DNA of 35,130 nucleotides from the NCBI GenBank assembly GCA_018657645.1, contig JABHWT010000076.1, positions 1 to 35,130 of the forward strand, in the 5' to 3' direction. The position numbers and the translations under genes are program-made. This DNA comes from Halieaceae bacterium (GTDB taxonomy: Bacteria; Pseudomonadota; Gammaproteobacteria; Pseudomonadales; Halieaceae). Of the stretch, positions 25,595 to 32,789 are shown one piece after another; the stretch's first letter is position 1, and each line of letters starts with the position of its first letter. The notes below the pieces were generated by a model. That model was not told the origin of the DNA and did no database searches. It saw nothing but the letters and a program-made list of their open reading frames with translations.

Positions 25595-25832
25595 TCGAAG
25601 GCTCTTGAACAACAGAGGATTCTAGTCAAGCGGCAGTTGGCGGGTTGGATAGACACCCTCGGGCAGATAGCCTTCAGAGTGATGATGAAATGCCCGACCA
25701 TATTAGGGGTCAAACCCGCCAAAAAACGTAGTTGCTGGCGTCATAAAAAGCACTGGCACTGTCCACACTAAGCTTGGCTGGCTGGCAGAAACGGAGGTCT
25801 GCGATCTTATTGTAGAGTGCAAGCCTCGCTAG
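25595..25832 (+). pseudogene. frameshifted C-terminal gene remnant, family not recognised
   Basis: After the stop of the fusion gene a frame opens at 25595 and reads protein-like (ALEQQRILVKRQLAGW, then MMKCPTILGVKPAK). At a run of six A (25721-25726) the sense shifts by one base; the next frame reads NVVAGVIKSTGTVHTKLGW and ends at TAG (25830-25832). Removing one A would join the halves into one ~79-residue C-terminal tail. No start codon or ribosome site fits, so the 5' part seems lost. An antisense reading also stays fairly open, so the strand call is not firm. The rest of the 317-base gap (25561-25877) shows nothing else. Confidence 0.4.
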
Positions 25833-25877
25833 CCGCTATACTGCAACCCAGGATCTATGACTTAAGGTGCCAAAGAC

Positions 25878-26330
25878 GTGCTTCTATACAAGATAATTAA
25901 TCCCATCGTTAAAGCTCTGCTGGCGTCGCCCGTTCATGGCCTCATGAGTGACAACACAGTGGTACTGTATACTCGGGGCCGTAAAACAGGCAGAGCTTAC
26001 TCCACTCCCGTAAGCTATATGCAAGAGAGCAAGGTACTCCATTGCTTCACCGCGAGAACCTCTCCCTGGTGGCGCAATGTGGCTGCCATGGCGAAAATTG
26101 AGGTACTACTGCAAGGCCAGCGCCGCACCGCTACACCTGCGGTTATACTGGATGACGATGCCCGGAAAAATGAAGTGCTTACACGGTTTCTGCGCGCCGT
26201 TCCGCGCGATGCCGCATTCTCTGGAGTTACTATGCTGTCGTCGGGCGAACCCGATGGTGACGACATCGCCAGAGTAGTCTCAAACATGGTATTGGTAGAG
26301 CTCCACTTGAGCGAGGACAGCTCTGAATAG
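25878..26330 (+). CDS. DDN-type (deazaflavin-dependent nitroreductase family) protein
   Basis: The 150-residue protein has the short split-barrel pattern of the DUF385/DDN family: a helical N-terminus, then VVLYTRGRKTGRAYSTPVSYMQ (28-49), SPWWRNVAAMAKIEV and a mixed C-terminal half. Family members bind F420 or another flavin or haem-like cofactor; in gammaproteobacteria, which generally lack F420, the cofactor is unclear. Translation starts at GTG 25878 with AAGG ten bases upstream. It converges on the AlkD-like gene, ten bases away, and its promoter probably lies in the pseudogene stretch before it. Confidence 0.75.
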   Translation: MLLYKIINPIVKALLASPVHGLMSDNTVVLYTRGRKTGRAYSTPVSYMQESKVLHCFTARTSPWWRNVAAMAKIEVLLQGQRRTATPAVILDDDARKNEVLTRFLRAVPRDAAFSGVTMLSSGEPDGDDIARVVSNMVLVELHLSEDSSE

Positions 26331-26340
26331 TGCCAGCCGG

Positions 26341-27048
26341 TTATATTTTTCCCTTCAGATAATTCTGCCGCCTGGATTCCGGCATTTTCTCTATAGCATA
26401 CCGGAGCATGGTGCGAGGCATGTTTCTGTAGTGCGTTTTCAGGAATTTCTCCATTTCATGAGCATCTTTTTTCCACGCCTCTCTCAACATCCACCCCACT
26501 GCCTTATGGATTAAGTCGTGTTCATCTTTCAGCAAAATGTGCGCAATTTCAAATACGTTACTCAGGTCCCCATTTCGTATAAACCACCAGTTCGCTATCA
26601 TCGCAATTCGCCGAGTCCACAGGTCGTCTGAAGCAGCCCAGGCATAGAGAATACTTCGGTCCCGCTCCATCAGGTGCCTCCCAACAATGTGGGGACAGGT
26701 TACATCGACAAGATCCCAGTTATTAATATACTGGAAGCTGGCAACATAGACCTGATAGAGTTTCTCTCTATCAGCCACGGATTTACAAATGGCGTACTTA
26801 TTAACAAGGATGATGAGTCCCAGAAGTCGCTCCTCGTGGTATCTGGATTTTATAAGCGCTTTCGTATCTTTTATGCTCAACTGATTATGACTTTTCGCTG
26901 TTTTTCTTATAATTGGAACCCTTATACCCAGGAAAAGATCACCGGCCCCATACTCCCCCTTTCCCGTTTTAAAAAACCTCTGGCTATGCGCCGCAATTTT
27001 CTTGCTTCCGCACGCTCTGAAATCCTTTTGAATCTGCAAGGTCTTCAT
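26341..27048 (-). CDS. AlkD-like DNA alkylation repair protein
   Basis: The 235-residue, mostly helical protein has the HEAT-like repeat organisation of the AlkD family: KGEYGAGDLFLGIRVPIIRK near the N-terminus, YHEERLLGLIILVNKY, NNWDLVDVTCPHIVGRHL with the Trp-Asp pair typical of this family, and LWTRRIAMIANWWFIRNG followed by HDLIHKAVGWMLREAWKKD. AlkD DNA glycosylases remove cationic N3- and N7-alkylpurines. It is the third gene of a minus-strand run, 32 bases after the IsdG-like gene. It looks more A/T-rich than most of the window. Confidence 0.87.
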   Translation of the reverse strand: MKTLQIQKDFRACGSKKIAAHSQRFFKTGKGEYGAGDLFLGIRVPIIRKTAKSHNQLSIKDTKALIKSRYHEERLLGLIILVNKYAICKSVADREKLYQVYVASFQYINNWDLVDVTCPHIVGRHLMERDRSILYAWAASDDLWTRRIAMIANWWFIRNGDLSNVFEIAHILLKDEHDLIHKAVGWMLREAWKKDAHEMEKFLKTHYRNMPRTMLRYAIEKMPESRRQNYLKGKI

Positions 27049-27080
27049 TTCAAAATCACTACCGCATCTGGTTAAGACGT

Positions 27081-27389
27081 CTAAAGCACCGCCTCAAAAC
27101 CCTCAAAGCAGGGAGGGCCAAGATATAGCCCCTGAGTAGTGGCGTTACCCGCCTTAGCATGTGATTTACGAAATTGGTCCGAGTTCGTCCAATCCTTAAA
27201 GCTCTCCTCGTCCTCCCAAATAACGTGGGTTGCAAAAAGCGTGTGATCATCGCTGCTATTGCCACGTAGTAAATTGAATTGCTGAAAACCGGGAACTTCC
27301 GACAAATTCGATTCTCTCTGACGCCAGATGTCCTCAAACTCATTTTCTCTTCCCGGTGCAATCTTAAATCGGTTCATTGCTATATACAT
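27081..27389 (-). CDS. IsdG-like haem-degrading monooxygenase (ABM fold)
   Basis: This is a 102-residue ferredoxin-like monooxygenase. The three catalytic residues of IsdG/IsdI are conserved at almost the same positions: Asn6 (MYIAMNRFKI), Trp67 (SFKDW) and His77 (RKSHAKAG). IsdG-type enzymes open haem and release iron. The ATG at 27387-27389 begins right at the first beta strand; an upstream TTG at 27434 would add an unrelated 15-residue leader. It sits 53 bases downstream of arsC and 32 upstream of the AlkD-like gene, suggesting one transcript. An ABM enzyme of other function is the alternative. Confidence 0.82.
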   Translation of the reverse strand: MYIAMNRFKIAPGRENEFEDIWRQRESNLSEVPGFQQFNLLRGNSSDDHTLFATHVIWEDEESFKDWTNSDQFRKSHAKAGNATTQGLYLGPPCFEGFEAVL

Positions 27390-27442
27390 AATCGACTCTA
27401 CCTTAAATATATCCGGCCCCTGCGACAGGGACAATGAATGCG

Positions 27443-27793
27443 CTACACAATATCGTTTATATTTTCAGGTGGGCGGCCAATGACTGCCTTATTACCTGAC
27501 ACGATAATGGGCCGTTCTATAAGAACCGGATTCTCATTCATTAAAGCCAACCATTCGTGCTCTGATCGCTGATCAGATTTTGCAATCCCTAGCTCTTTGG
27601 CTAGATCTTCGTTGTAGCGAATCAAAGCCCCTGCTCCTAAGCCCAATTTGGCAACAACGTCTTTCAGTTCCTCGATGGACGGGGGAACGTCCAGATAGAG
27701 GACAATCTCAGGCTCAATACCTTTATCGTTAAGTAGCTGCAAGGATGCCCTGCTTTTACTGCAGCGCGGGTTGTGGTAAATCCTGACACTCAT
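27443..27793 (-). CDS. arsC: arsenate reductase ArsC (glutaredoxin-coupled, thioredoxin fold)
   Basis: The 116-residue protein carries HNPRCSKSR with catalytic Cys11, and the three arginines that stabilise the arsenylated intermediate in plasmid R773 ArsC: Arg59 (ALIRYN), Arg94 (IERPI) and Arg107 (GRPPE). It should reduce As(V) to As(III) with glutathione and glutaredoxin. Length is near the 116-141 of the family; it is a compact YfgD-like form, and some of those have weak or no arsenate activity. It leads the minus-strand run arsC - IsdG-like - AlkD-like and faces the XRE-cupin gene across a palindrome-rich spacer. Confidence 0.9.
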   Translation of the reverse strand: MSVRIYHNPRCSKSRASLQLLNDKGIEPEIVLYLDVPPSIEELKDVVAKLGLGAGALIRYNEDLAKELGIAKSDQRSEHEWLALMNENPVLIERPIIVSGNKAVIGRPPENINDIV

Positions 27794-27823
27794 ATTCGCT
27801 TCCCTCTGAAATTGGCTGACACT

Positions 27824-27855
27824 ATATGATCACGTTGATCATATGTTAACATATG
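27824..27855. promoter_or_regulatory. two overlapping perfect palindromes in the arsC/XRE-cupin divergent spacer
   Basis: ATATGATCA (27824-27832) and TGATCATAT (27836-27844) form a perfect 9-base inverted repeat around CGT. Overlapping it, CATATGTTAACATATG (27840-27855) is a perfect 16-base palindrome. They lie just upstream of arsC on its promoter side and far from the XRE start, so they look like a composite operator for the arsC group. The regulator is not known; the divergent XRE-cupin protein is the obvious candidate. Confidence 0.55.
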
Positions 27856-27887
27856 GGAGTCTTTTATACATTGTCAAATTGCTTGCT

Positions 27888-27902
27888 TTGTCCTATAGAC
27901 AA
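27888..27902. promoter_or_regulatory. TTGTC-N5-GACAA inverted repeat upstream of the XRE-cupin gene
   Basis: TTGTC (27888-27892) and GACAA (27898-27902) flank CTATA. TTGTC also recurs at 27871-27875, and a GACAATTGT stretch lies at 27916-27924. Repeated half-sites of this kind about 70-120 bases before the GTG of the regulator gene suggest autoregulation. Confidence 0.35.
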
Positions 27903-27992
27903 TATATTAGACATCGACAATTGTTGCTTAATCGCGCATAAGGATAGCAACAAAATATCCTGTCGAGGGCATCCTAGAGGGAGATTCTTATT

Positions 27993-28550
27993 GTGACTAA
28001 TCCAGTATGTGATGGAATTCGAAAACTGCGCGCAAGCCATCAGATGACTCAGACAGAGTTGGCCGAATTGGCGCAGATACCAAGAGCTACCTTAGCGAAC
28101 ATGGAGAAGCCCACCAGCAATCCCTCCATATCCGTGGTTGTAAAAGTCGCAACTGCACTGGGCGTACCCGTGGGAGACCTGGTTACCAATCAGCAGTCGA
28201 CCTTTGTAACTGAAGTGCCACGAAAAGACATGCCGATTGGGCGCCAGGACAGTGGCAAGTTTGTAAGCACTCGCGCCTCGCCGATTAATGTGCCCTACCT
28301 ACAGGTCAATGATATTAACATGTTGCCTGGCTGTACCACGCGAGGAAAACCACACCCACAGGGTAGTCACGAGCTATTCCTTTGTTTAGAGGGCACAGCG
28401 ACGCTGGAAATTCAGAAAGAACCATTTGAAGTTGAAGCGGGCAACCTGATTTATTTCCCGGGTAACCTGCCACATAATTATTGCAATAACGGCGTAAAAC
28501 CAGTGCACGCCATCTCCATAATCAACATTCTCGACGCCAAGAAGAAATAG
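27993..28550 (+). CDS. XRE-family regulator with C-terminal cupin domain
   Basis: The 185-residue protein has an HTH_3 domain (5-62; LRASHQMTQTELAELAQIP and LANMEKPTSNPSISVVVKVATALGV) and a cupin sensor (about 95-180) with the metal or ligand His/Glu set HPQGSHELF (His121, His126, Glu127) and LPHNY (His161). Proteins of this MppR/SutR-like type sense small molecules such as sulfur compounds or amino acids. Translation starts at GTG 27993, preceded by AGAGGGAG at a spacing of nine bases. It diverges from arsC, and the intervening palindromes are likely targets. Confidence 0.9.
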   Translation: MTNPVCDGIRKLRASHQMTQTELAELAQIPRATLANMEKPTSNPSISVVVKVATALGVPVGDLVTNQQSTFVTEVPRKDMPIGRQDSGKFVSTRASPINVPYLQVNDINMLPGCTTRGKPHPQGSHELFLCLEGTATLEIQKEPFEVEAGNLIYFPGNLPHNYCNNGVKPVHAISIINILDAKKK

Positions 28551-28671
28551 ATAGCACACCTGGCGATCAGGAAGAAAGCGATTCAGTCGAAGGCCTGTGC
28601 AGGCATCTTAATCTGGCTAGATACCACTACCCCGGATATACTGCAAAACCGCAATGCCGAGGGAACAAGAC

Positions 28672-29856
28672 ATGGCAGGACCATTGTCCGGTTATCGAAT
28701 TCTTGACCTAACAACCGTCATCTCCGGCCCCTTTGCTACCATGCTGCTGGGAGACCAGGGTGCCGATGTAATAAAAATCGAGTCTGTGACGACACCGGAT
28801 CATGCCCGGGGTGCCGGTCATGGAGAGAATCAACTCACAGCCACTTTCCTGAACAACAATCGCAGCAAGCGCGGCATGACCCTGGACCTGAAGACCGATG
28901 AGGGGAGGAAGATCCTACTCAAGCTGGTAGAGACCGCAGATGTTTTTATCCAGAACTTCCGTCCCGGCGTGGTCGATAGATTGGGCGTGGGTGAGGAGCA
29001 GGTAAGGGCAGTAAAACCAGACATTGTTTATGCCTCTATTAGCGGATTTGGCGAGAACAATCCCTGGTCCCATAAACCTGTTTACGATCCAATTATTCAG
29101 GCCATCAGCGGCCTGACCACCATTCAGGCGGGCTCTGATGAAGAGAGGCCAAAGCTGGTGCGTACTATTTTGCCGGATAAACTCACGGGGATGACTGCAG
29201 CACAGGCTATTGCCTCGGCTCTGACACATCGCGAGCGCACCGGTGAGGGACAGCACGTAAGAATTTCCATGCTCGATGCCGTAATAAGCTTCCTGTGGTC
29301 CTCAGATATGGGAGGCCAGACTTTCGTAGGCAGGGAGGTTAGTGTCCAGAAGGCAGCAACCTTCATCGATCTTGTTTACGAGACCCAAACGGGCTACATC
29401 AGTGTCTCTGCCATGACAAATGGTCAATGGCAGGCTCTTTGCCGCACCCTCGATCATGTGGAATGGCTTGATGACGAAAGATTCAAAACCCCTGCTCTGC
29501 GCGACAAATACGCCGACCAGCGTCTGGCGATGACCCAGGAAGTCCTGCTGACCAAAAGTGCCGAGCAGTGGCTGGAGCTGCTGGACGCGGCGAAGGTGCC
29601 CTGCGCCCCCGTCCTTAAACGGAAGGAGATGATTGAGCACCCGGTTATTACAGCCAGCGAGTTGATATTCGAAAGTGACCATCCGGTAGCCGGCCGAATT
29701 CGGCAAGCCGGGCCAGCGGCCAGGTTCAGTAAATCGAAACCGGAGCTCGATCGCGGAGCGCCATTACTGGGTCAACACAATAGCGAACTGCTGGATGAAA
29801 TCGGTATTCCGGCGTTGGAGCAGGAGCGGCTCAGACGAGAGGGCGTTATCTCGTAA
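28672..29856 (+). CDS. CaiB/BaiF family III CoA-transferase
   Basis: The 394-residue protein moves CoA between carboxylic acids. It begins with MAGPLSGYRILDLTTVISGP, has GADVIKIE (30-37) and NNNRSKRGMTLDLK (61-74), and the catalytic Asp is probably Asp169 in LPDKLTG, the position seen in formyl-CoA transferase. The ATG at 28672 has GAGG nine bases upstream; the in-frame ATG at 28654 adds six residues without benefit. The substrate (carnitine-, bile acid- or succinyl-type) cannot be told. It stands alone between the XRE-cupin gene and the convergent sixA-like gene. Confidence 0.92.
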   Translation: MAGPLSGYRILDLTTVISGPFATMLLGDQGADVIKIESVTTPDHARGAGHGENQLTATFLNNNRSKRGMTLDLKTDEGRKILLKLVETADVFIQNFRPGVVDRLGVGEEQVRAVKPDIVYASISGFGENNPWSHKPVYDPIIQAISGLTTIQAGSDEERPKLVRTILPDKLTGMTAAQAIASALTHRERTGEGQHVRISMLDAVISFLWSSDMGGQTFVGREVSVQKAATFIDLVYETQTGYISVSAMTNGQWQALCRTLDHVEWLDDERFKTPALRDKYADQRLAMTQEVLLTKSAEQWLELLDAAKVPCAPVLKRKEMIEHPVITASELIFESDHPVAGRIRQAGPAARFSKSKPELDRGAPLLGQHNSELLDEIGIPALEQERLRREGVIS

Positions 29857-29883
29857 TATAACGCGCAGGGAACCTACGCCCTT

Positions 29884-29902
29884 GGGGAGTCAGTCCATCC
29901 CC
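29884..29902. terminator. hairpin between convergent CoA-transferase and sixA-like genes
   Basis: GGGGA (29884-29888) pairs with TCCCC (29898-29902) around nine bases, midway in the 61-bp convergent gap. There is no T-tract, so this is only a weak terminator candidate. Confidence 0.25.
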
Positions 29903-29917
29903 GACGAGATACACTAG

Positions 29918-30436
29918 CTACAGGCGAAACTCCCCCGACCCCTTGGGATAGTCGTAACCCAACAGCCTGCCGGGAGTCAGCGATAAATCGGCCCAGGATG
30001 CCATTTCAAAGCCAATAATCGCTATTGCACAGGTGGGCATATTAACAATGCCGGCATCGGCCAACTGATTAGCCAGAGATGTAGTGGTCGGATTGTGCCC
30101 GACAATCATGACTTCTCTATATTCATCGTCTATCGATTGCAGGCAGTATTGAGTGCCCAGTGATCCTGAAAAATAGAGGCTGTCGTTGGTTACGATCTCA
30201 GAGCTATCGATGTTCAGTTCCCCTGCGATACATCTGGCGGTAGAAAGTGCCCTGGCCGCTGGGCTGGAAATAATGAGATCGGGTTTATGCCCCTGTAGAT
30301 ACAGTCTTTCCCCCATGGCAGGAGCATTAGCCAGCCCCCGTTTGTTCAGTGGTCGATCTATGTCAGCCTGCTCTGCTTCTTTCCAGGAGGACTTGGCGTG
30401 CCTGACCAGATAGAGAATTTTGGATTCTTTCTCCAT
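29918..30436 (-). CDS. sixA: SixA-like phosphohistidine phosphatase (histidine phosphatase superfamily)
   Basis: The 172-residue protein starts with KILYLVRHAKSSW, the RHG-type motif with Arg12 and nucleophile His13. DRPLNKRGLANAPAMGERL follows, and the second catalytic His lies in MIVGHNPTTTSLANQL. Length and motifs match SixA, which dephosphorylates histidine on phosphotransfer proteins such as NPr or ArcB. No PTS or two-component gene is adjacent. It is 65 bases downstream of the SDR gene on the same strand, so may be part of a fieF-SDR-sixA transcript. Confidence 0.88.
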   Translation of the reverse strand: MEKESKILYLVRHAKSSWKEAEQADIDRPLNKRGLANAPAMGERLYLQGHKPDLIISSPAARALSTARCIAGELNIDSSEIVTNDSLYFSGSLGTQYCLQSIDDEYREVMIVGHNPTTTSLANQLADAGIVNMPTCAIAIIGFEMASWADLSLTPGRLLGYDYPKGSGEFRL

Positions 30437-30501
30437 GTCTTAACAGGGATTCATCATCACATTACACTCCAGTAGTGTCGTTATGGCCCGGACAATAATC
30501 T

Positions 30502-31284
30502 CTACAGGGCTCGAGCTGTGACCGTATCGATATTTACGTTTCCGCTGCGGGTCACGACATGCAAAACAGACTCTGCCAGAACGACCGGATCCATACCACC
30601 CGTAACGCCAGTAGCAAATTTCATATGGCCGCTCTGCTCCCACAGAGGCAGGGCTAGCGCAGAAACCTGCGGGTCCATATTTTTGAAGAAGTTGCTCCCT
30701 TTCAGACCTTCGTTACCCCCTTCTATGGACGCCCCTGCGCGAAAAAGGGTCACCCGGATACCGTCTTCTGCAACCTCGCTACGCAGGCCCTGGGTAAATG
30801 TCTCCAATCCTGCTTTAGTGGCCGCATAGACTGACATATAGGGAAAGGGATTCAGTGTGCTCTCGGAAGATATATTGACGATGACCCCACCTCCGGCATC
30901 CCTCAGCAGGGGAATGGCTTCTCGGCAGCAGTAAATCTGACCCGTTAAATTACAAGCGACCATGTCGGCAATCTGCTGGTCCGATCCCTGATCAACCTTG
31001 AACATCAGCCCAATGGCTGCACAGTTAATCAATATGTTCAATTGTCCAAAATGGTCAACCACTGTCTTGAATCCCGCCCTTACCGAATCCGGGTCGCTTA
31101 TATCGACCGGGACCGCCAACACATCGCCACCCAGGGCTACTGCGGCTTCATCGAGCGCATCGCGGGTTCGAGAGAAAATGGCGACCTTGGCGCCCGCTTT
31201 GACAAACTGGTCGGCAATGCAGTAACCATAACCGCTGGCCCCACCTGTTATTATTGACACTTTACCGGCCAGGTCGTCAGCCAT
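30502..31284 (-). CDS. classical short-chain dehydrogenase/reductase
   Basis: The 260-residue Rossmann enzyme has TGGASGYG (13-20) for the cofactor, NCAA (88-91, a variant of NNAG), the catalytic Ser region NISSES (137-142), and Tyr153/Lys157 in YAATK. The segment after the first strands (IFSRTRDAL, Arg39 and Arg41) suggests NADP preference. The substrate is unknown; many relatives act on hydroxy acids or cyclic alcohols. It begins 47 bases after the end of the CDF transporter gene on the same strand. Confidence 0.92.
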   Translation of the reverse strand: MADDLAGKVSIITGGASGYGYCIADQFVKAGAKVAIFSRTRDALDEAAVALGGDVLAVPVDISDPDSVRAGFKTVVDHFGQLNILINCAAIGLMFKVDQGSDQQIADMVACNLTGQIYCCREAIPLLRDAGGGVIVNISSESTLNPFPYMSVYAATKAGLETFTQGLRSEVAEDGIRVTLFRAGASIEGGNEGLKGSNFFKNMDPQVSALALPLWEQSGHMKFATGVTGGMDPVVLAESVLHVVTRSGNVNIDTVTARAL

Positions 31285-31331
31285 TTAGATTCCTCATTCT
31301 CATGTCAGATATTCCCGGATAATGCGTGGGC

Positions 31332-32291
31332 TCAAGCATAGTCTGATGGCGTGCGTCGATCATGCAAGGTTTCATCAACCACTCCTGATGGATCCTGATG
31401 AATGACTACATCGGCACCGTTGAACATATCGGAAAGCTCTAATTCAATATCCTCGGCAACATCATGGGCTATTACCAGCGGCAATTGACCATCAAGTTCT
31501 ATGTGAAGCTGTATAAATGTATTCTGCCCCGAACGCCGGGTTCTCAGGTCATGAACACCGGCCACCCTATCGCGGCGGAAAATTGCACGGTATATATGTT
31601 CCTTTTCATCATCGCTCAATTCTCTGTCCATTAACATATCAATGGATTTTCTTCCAATTTTGTACCCACAAAGGATAATGTATATACCTATGGCGATACC
31701 GCAAATAGCATCAAACTGAGTCAGCCCAATAGTTGCCAGGAGCAATGCCAACAGAACCATCGCATTGGTTACCAGGTCGGTAATGTAATGCAGCGAGTCT
31801 GCCTCAATCGTCGTCGAAGCCACCCGTTTCATTACGAATCGCTGAAATGTCACCAATATAATCGTAATCACCATCGAGAAGGCCATTACGTAGATACCGA
31901 CGGATATTTGTTCTATTGGCAATGGATCAAACAAACGTCTAAACGAGTGGACCATCAAAAATAACGCCGAACCGCCTATAAAACCTGATTGCACCAATGC
32001 CGCAAGGGGCTCTGCCTTACCATGTCCAAACCGGTGATCTGAGTCCGGCGGCATCAGCGAGTACCGGATAGCAACCCAGTTCAGCAAAGAAGCACACCCG
32101 TCCATTACTGAGTCTATAAGAGACGCCAACAAACCCACCGACCCGGTGATCTGCCAGGCAATTAGTTTCACGACCATCAACAACAGAGCGGTTGCCACTG
32201 ATGCATTGGCTGCGAGTTTCAGAAGTCGTTCATCACGCTGTCTATCTGGGATTGATGGCACGGTTTCTAGCTCTAGGGCGCAAATGTTCAT
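31332..32291 (-). CDS. fieF: cation diffusion facilitator (FieF/YiiP-like metal efflux)
   Basis: The 319-residue inner-membrane protein has six helices and a cytoplasmic C-terminal domain. The transport site matches YiiP: Asp60 and Asp64 in SLIDSVMDG, His168 and Asp172 in SLHYITD. DSDHRFGHGKAEPLAAL (84-100) is the conserved loop, and the soluble end has GVHDLRTRRSGQNTFIQLHIELD. It would export Zn(II), Fe(II) or Cd(II) against protons. The start is taken at ATG 32289-32291; a GTG at 32375 would add 28 residues overlapping the divergent gene. It is probably the first gene of a fieF-SDR-sixA run. Confidence 0.9.
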   Translation of the reverse strand: MNICALELETVPSIPDRQRDERLLKLAANASVATALLLMVVKLIAWQITGSVGLLASLIDSVMDGCASLLNWVAIRYSLMPPDSDHRFGHGKAEPLAALVQSGFIGGSALFLMVHSFRRLFDPLPIEQISVGIYVMAFSMVITIILVTFQRFVMKRVASTTIEADSLHYITDLVTNAMVLLALLLATIGLTQFDAICGIAIGIYIILCGYKIGRKSIDMLMDRELSDDEKEHIYRAIFRRDRVAGVHDLRTRRSGQNTFIQLHIELDGQLPLVIAHDVAEDIELELSDMFNGADVVIHQDPSGVVDETLHDRRTPSDYA

Positions 32292-32403
32292 TCTACCAGA
32301 AACGATGCACCTGGGTCCCCCCGTACTCCGGCCAGGGAGACAATGACATACCGTGCACAAAACGATACTGTACACCCTTGGACAACCAAGAGCGGAGAGC
32401 CCA

Positions 32404-32712
32404 ATGATTCTGGAAGTTGCTATCCTGGATGTAAAACCCGATCGCGAGGCATTGTTTGAAGAAGCGTTTTGTCGCGCTCAAGAAATTATTTCCGGCATGC
32501 CGGGCTATATCTCCCACCAACTACAAAAATGCCTGGAGGTGCCCAACCGATATTTGCTGCTGGTAAACTGGGAGACCCTGGAGGATCACACCATGGGATT
32601 CCGCAATTCCGATCAATACCAGGAGTGGCGCTCTCTACTTCACCACTTCTACGACCCTTTCCCCACGGTAGAGCACTACGCCCTCGTATCCACGACCCGT
32701 GTAGAAAAATAA
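32404..32712 (+). CDS. ABM-fold (antibiotic biosynthesis monooxygenase-like) small protein
   Basis: The 102-residue ferredoxin-like protein has the ABM pattern MILEVAILDVKPDREALFEEAF, MPGYISHQLQKC and RYLLLVNWETLEDHTMGFRNSDQYQEWRSLL. It lacks the Asn-Trp-His set seen in the IsdG-like protein at 27081, so haem degradation is not expected. The ATG at 32404 has GGAG six bases upstream; the ORF also opens at 32353 but the extra residues are not family-like. It diverges from the fieF-like gene across 112 bases. The function is unknown; a quinone- or stress-related role is possible. Confidence 0.85.
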   Translation: MILEVAILDVKPDREALFEEAFCRAQEIISGMPGYISHQLQKCLEVPNRYLLLVNWETLEDHTMGFRNSDQYQEWRSLLHHFYDPFPTVEHYALVSTTRVEK

Positions 32713-32789
32713 CCACTATCCGGGCCTTCTGCCTTCACCACTCACCCGGCCACAAAGGCCAGACTTATTTCGAGTCACCGATAATCGTT

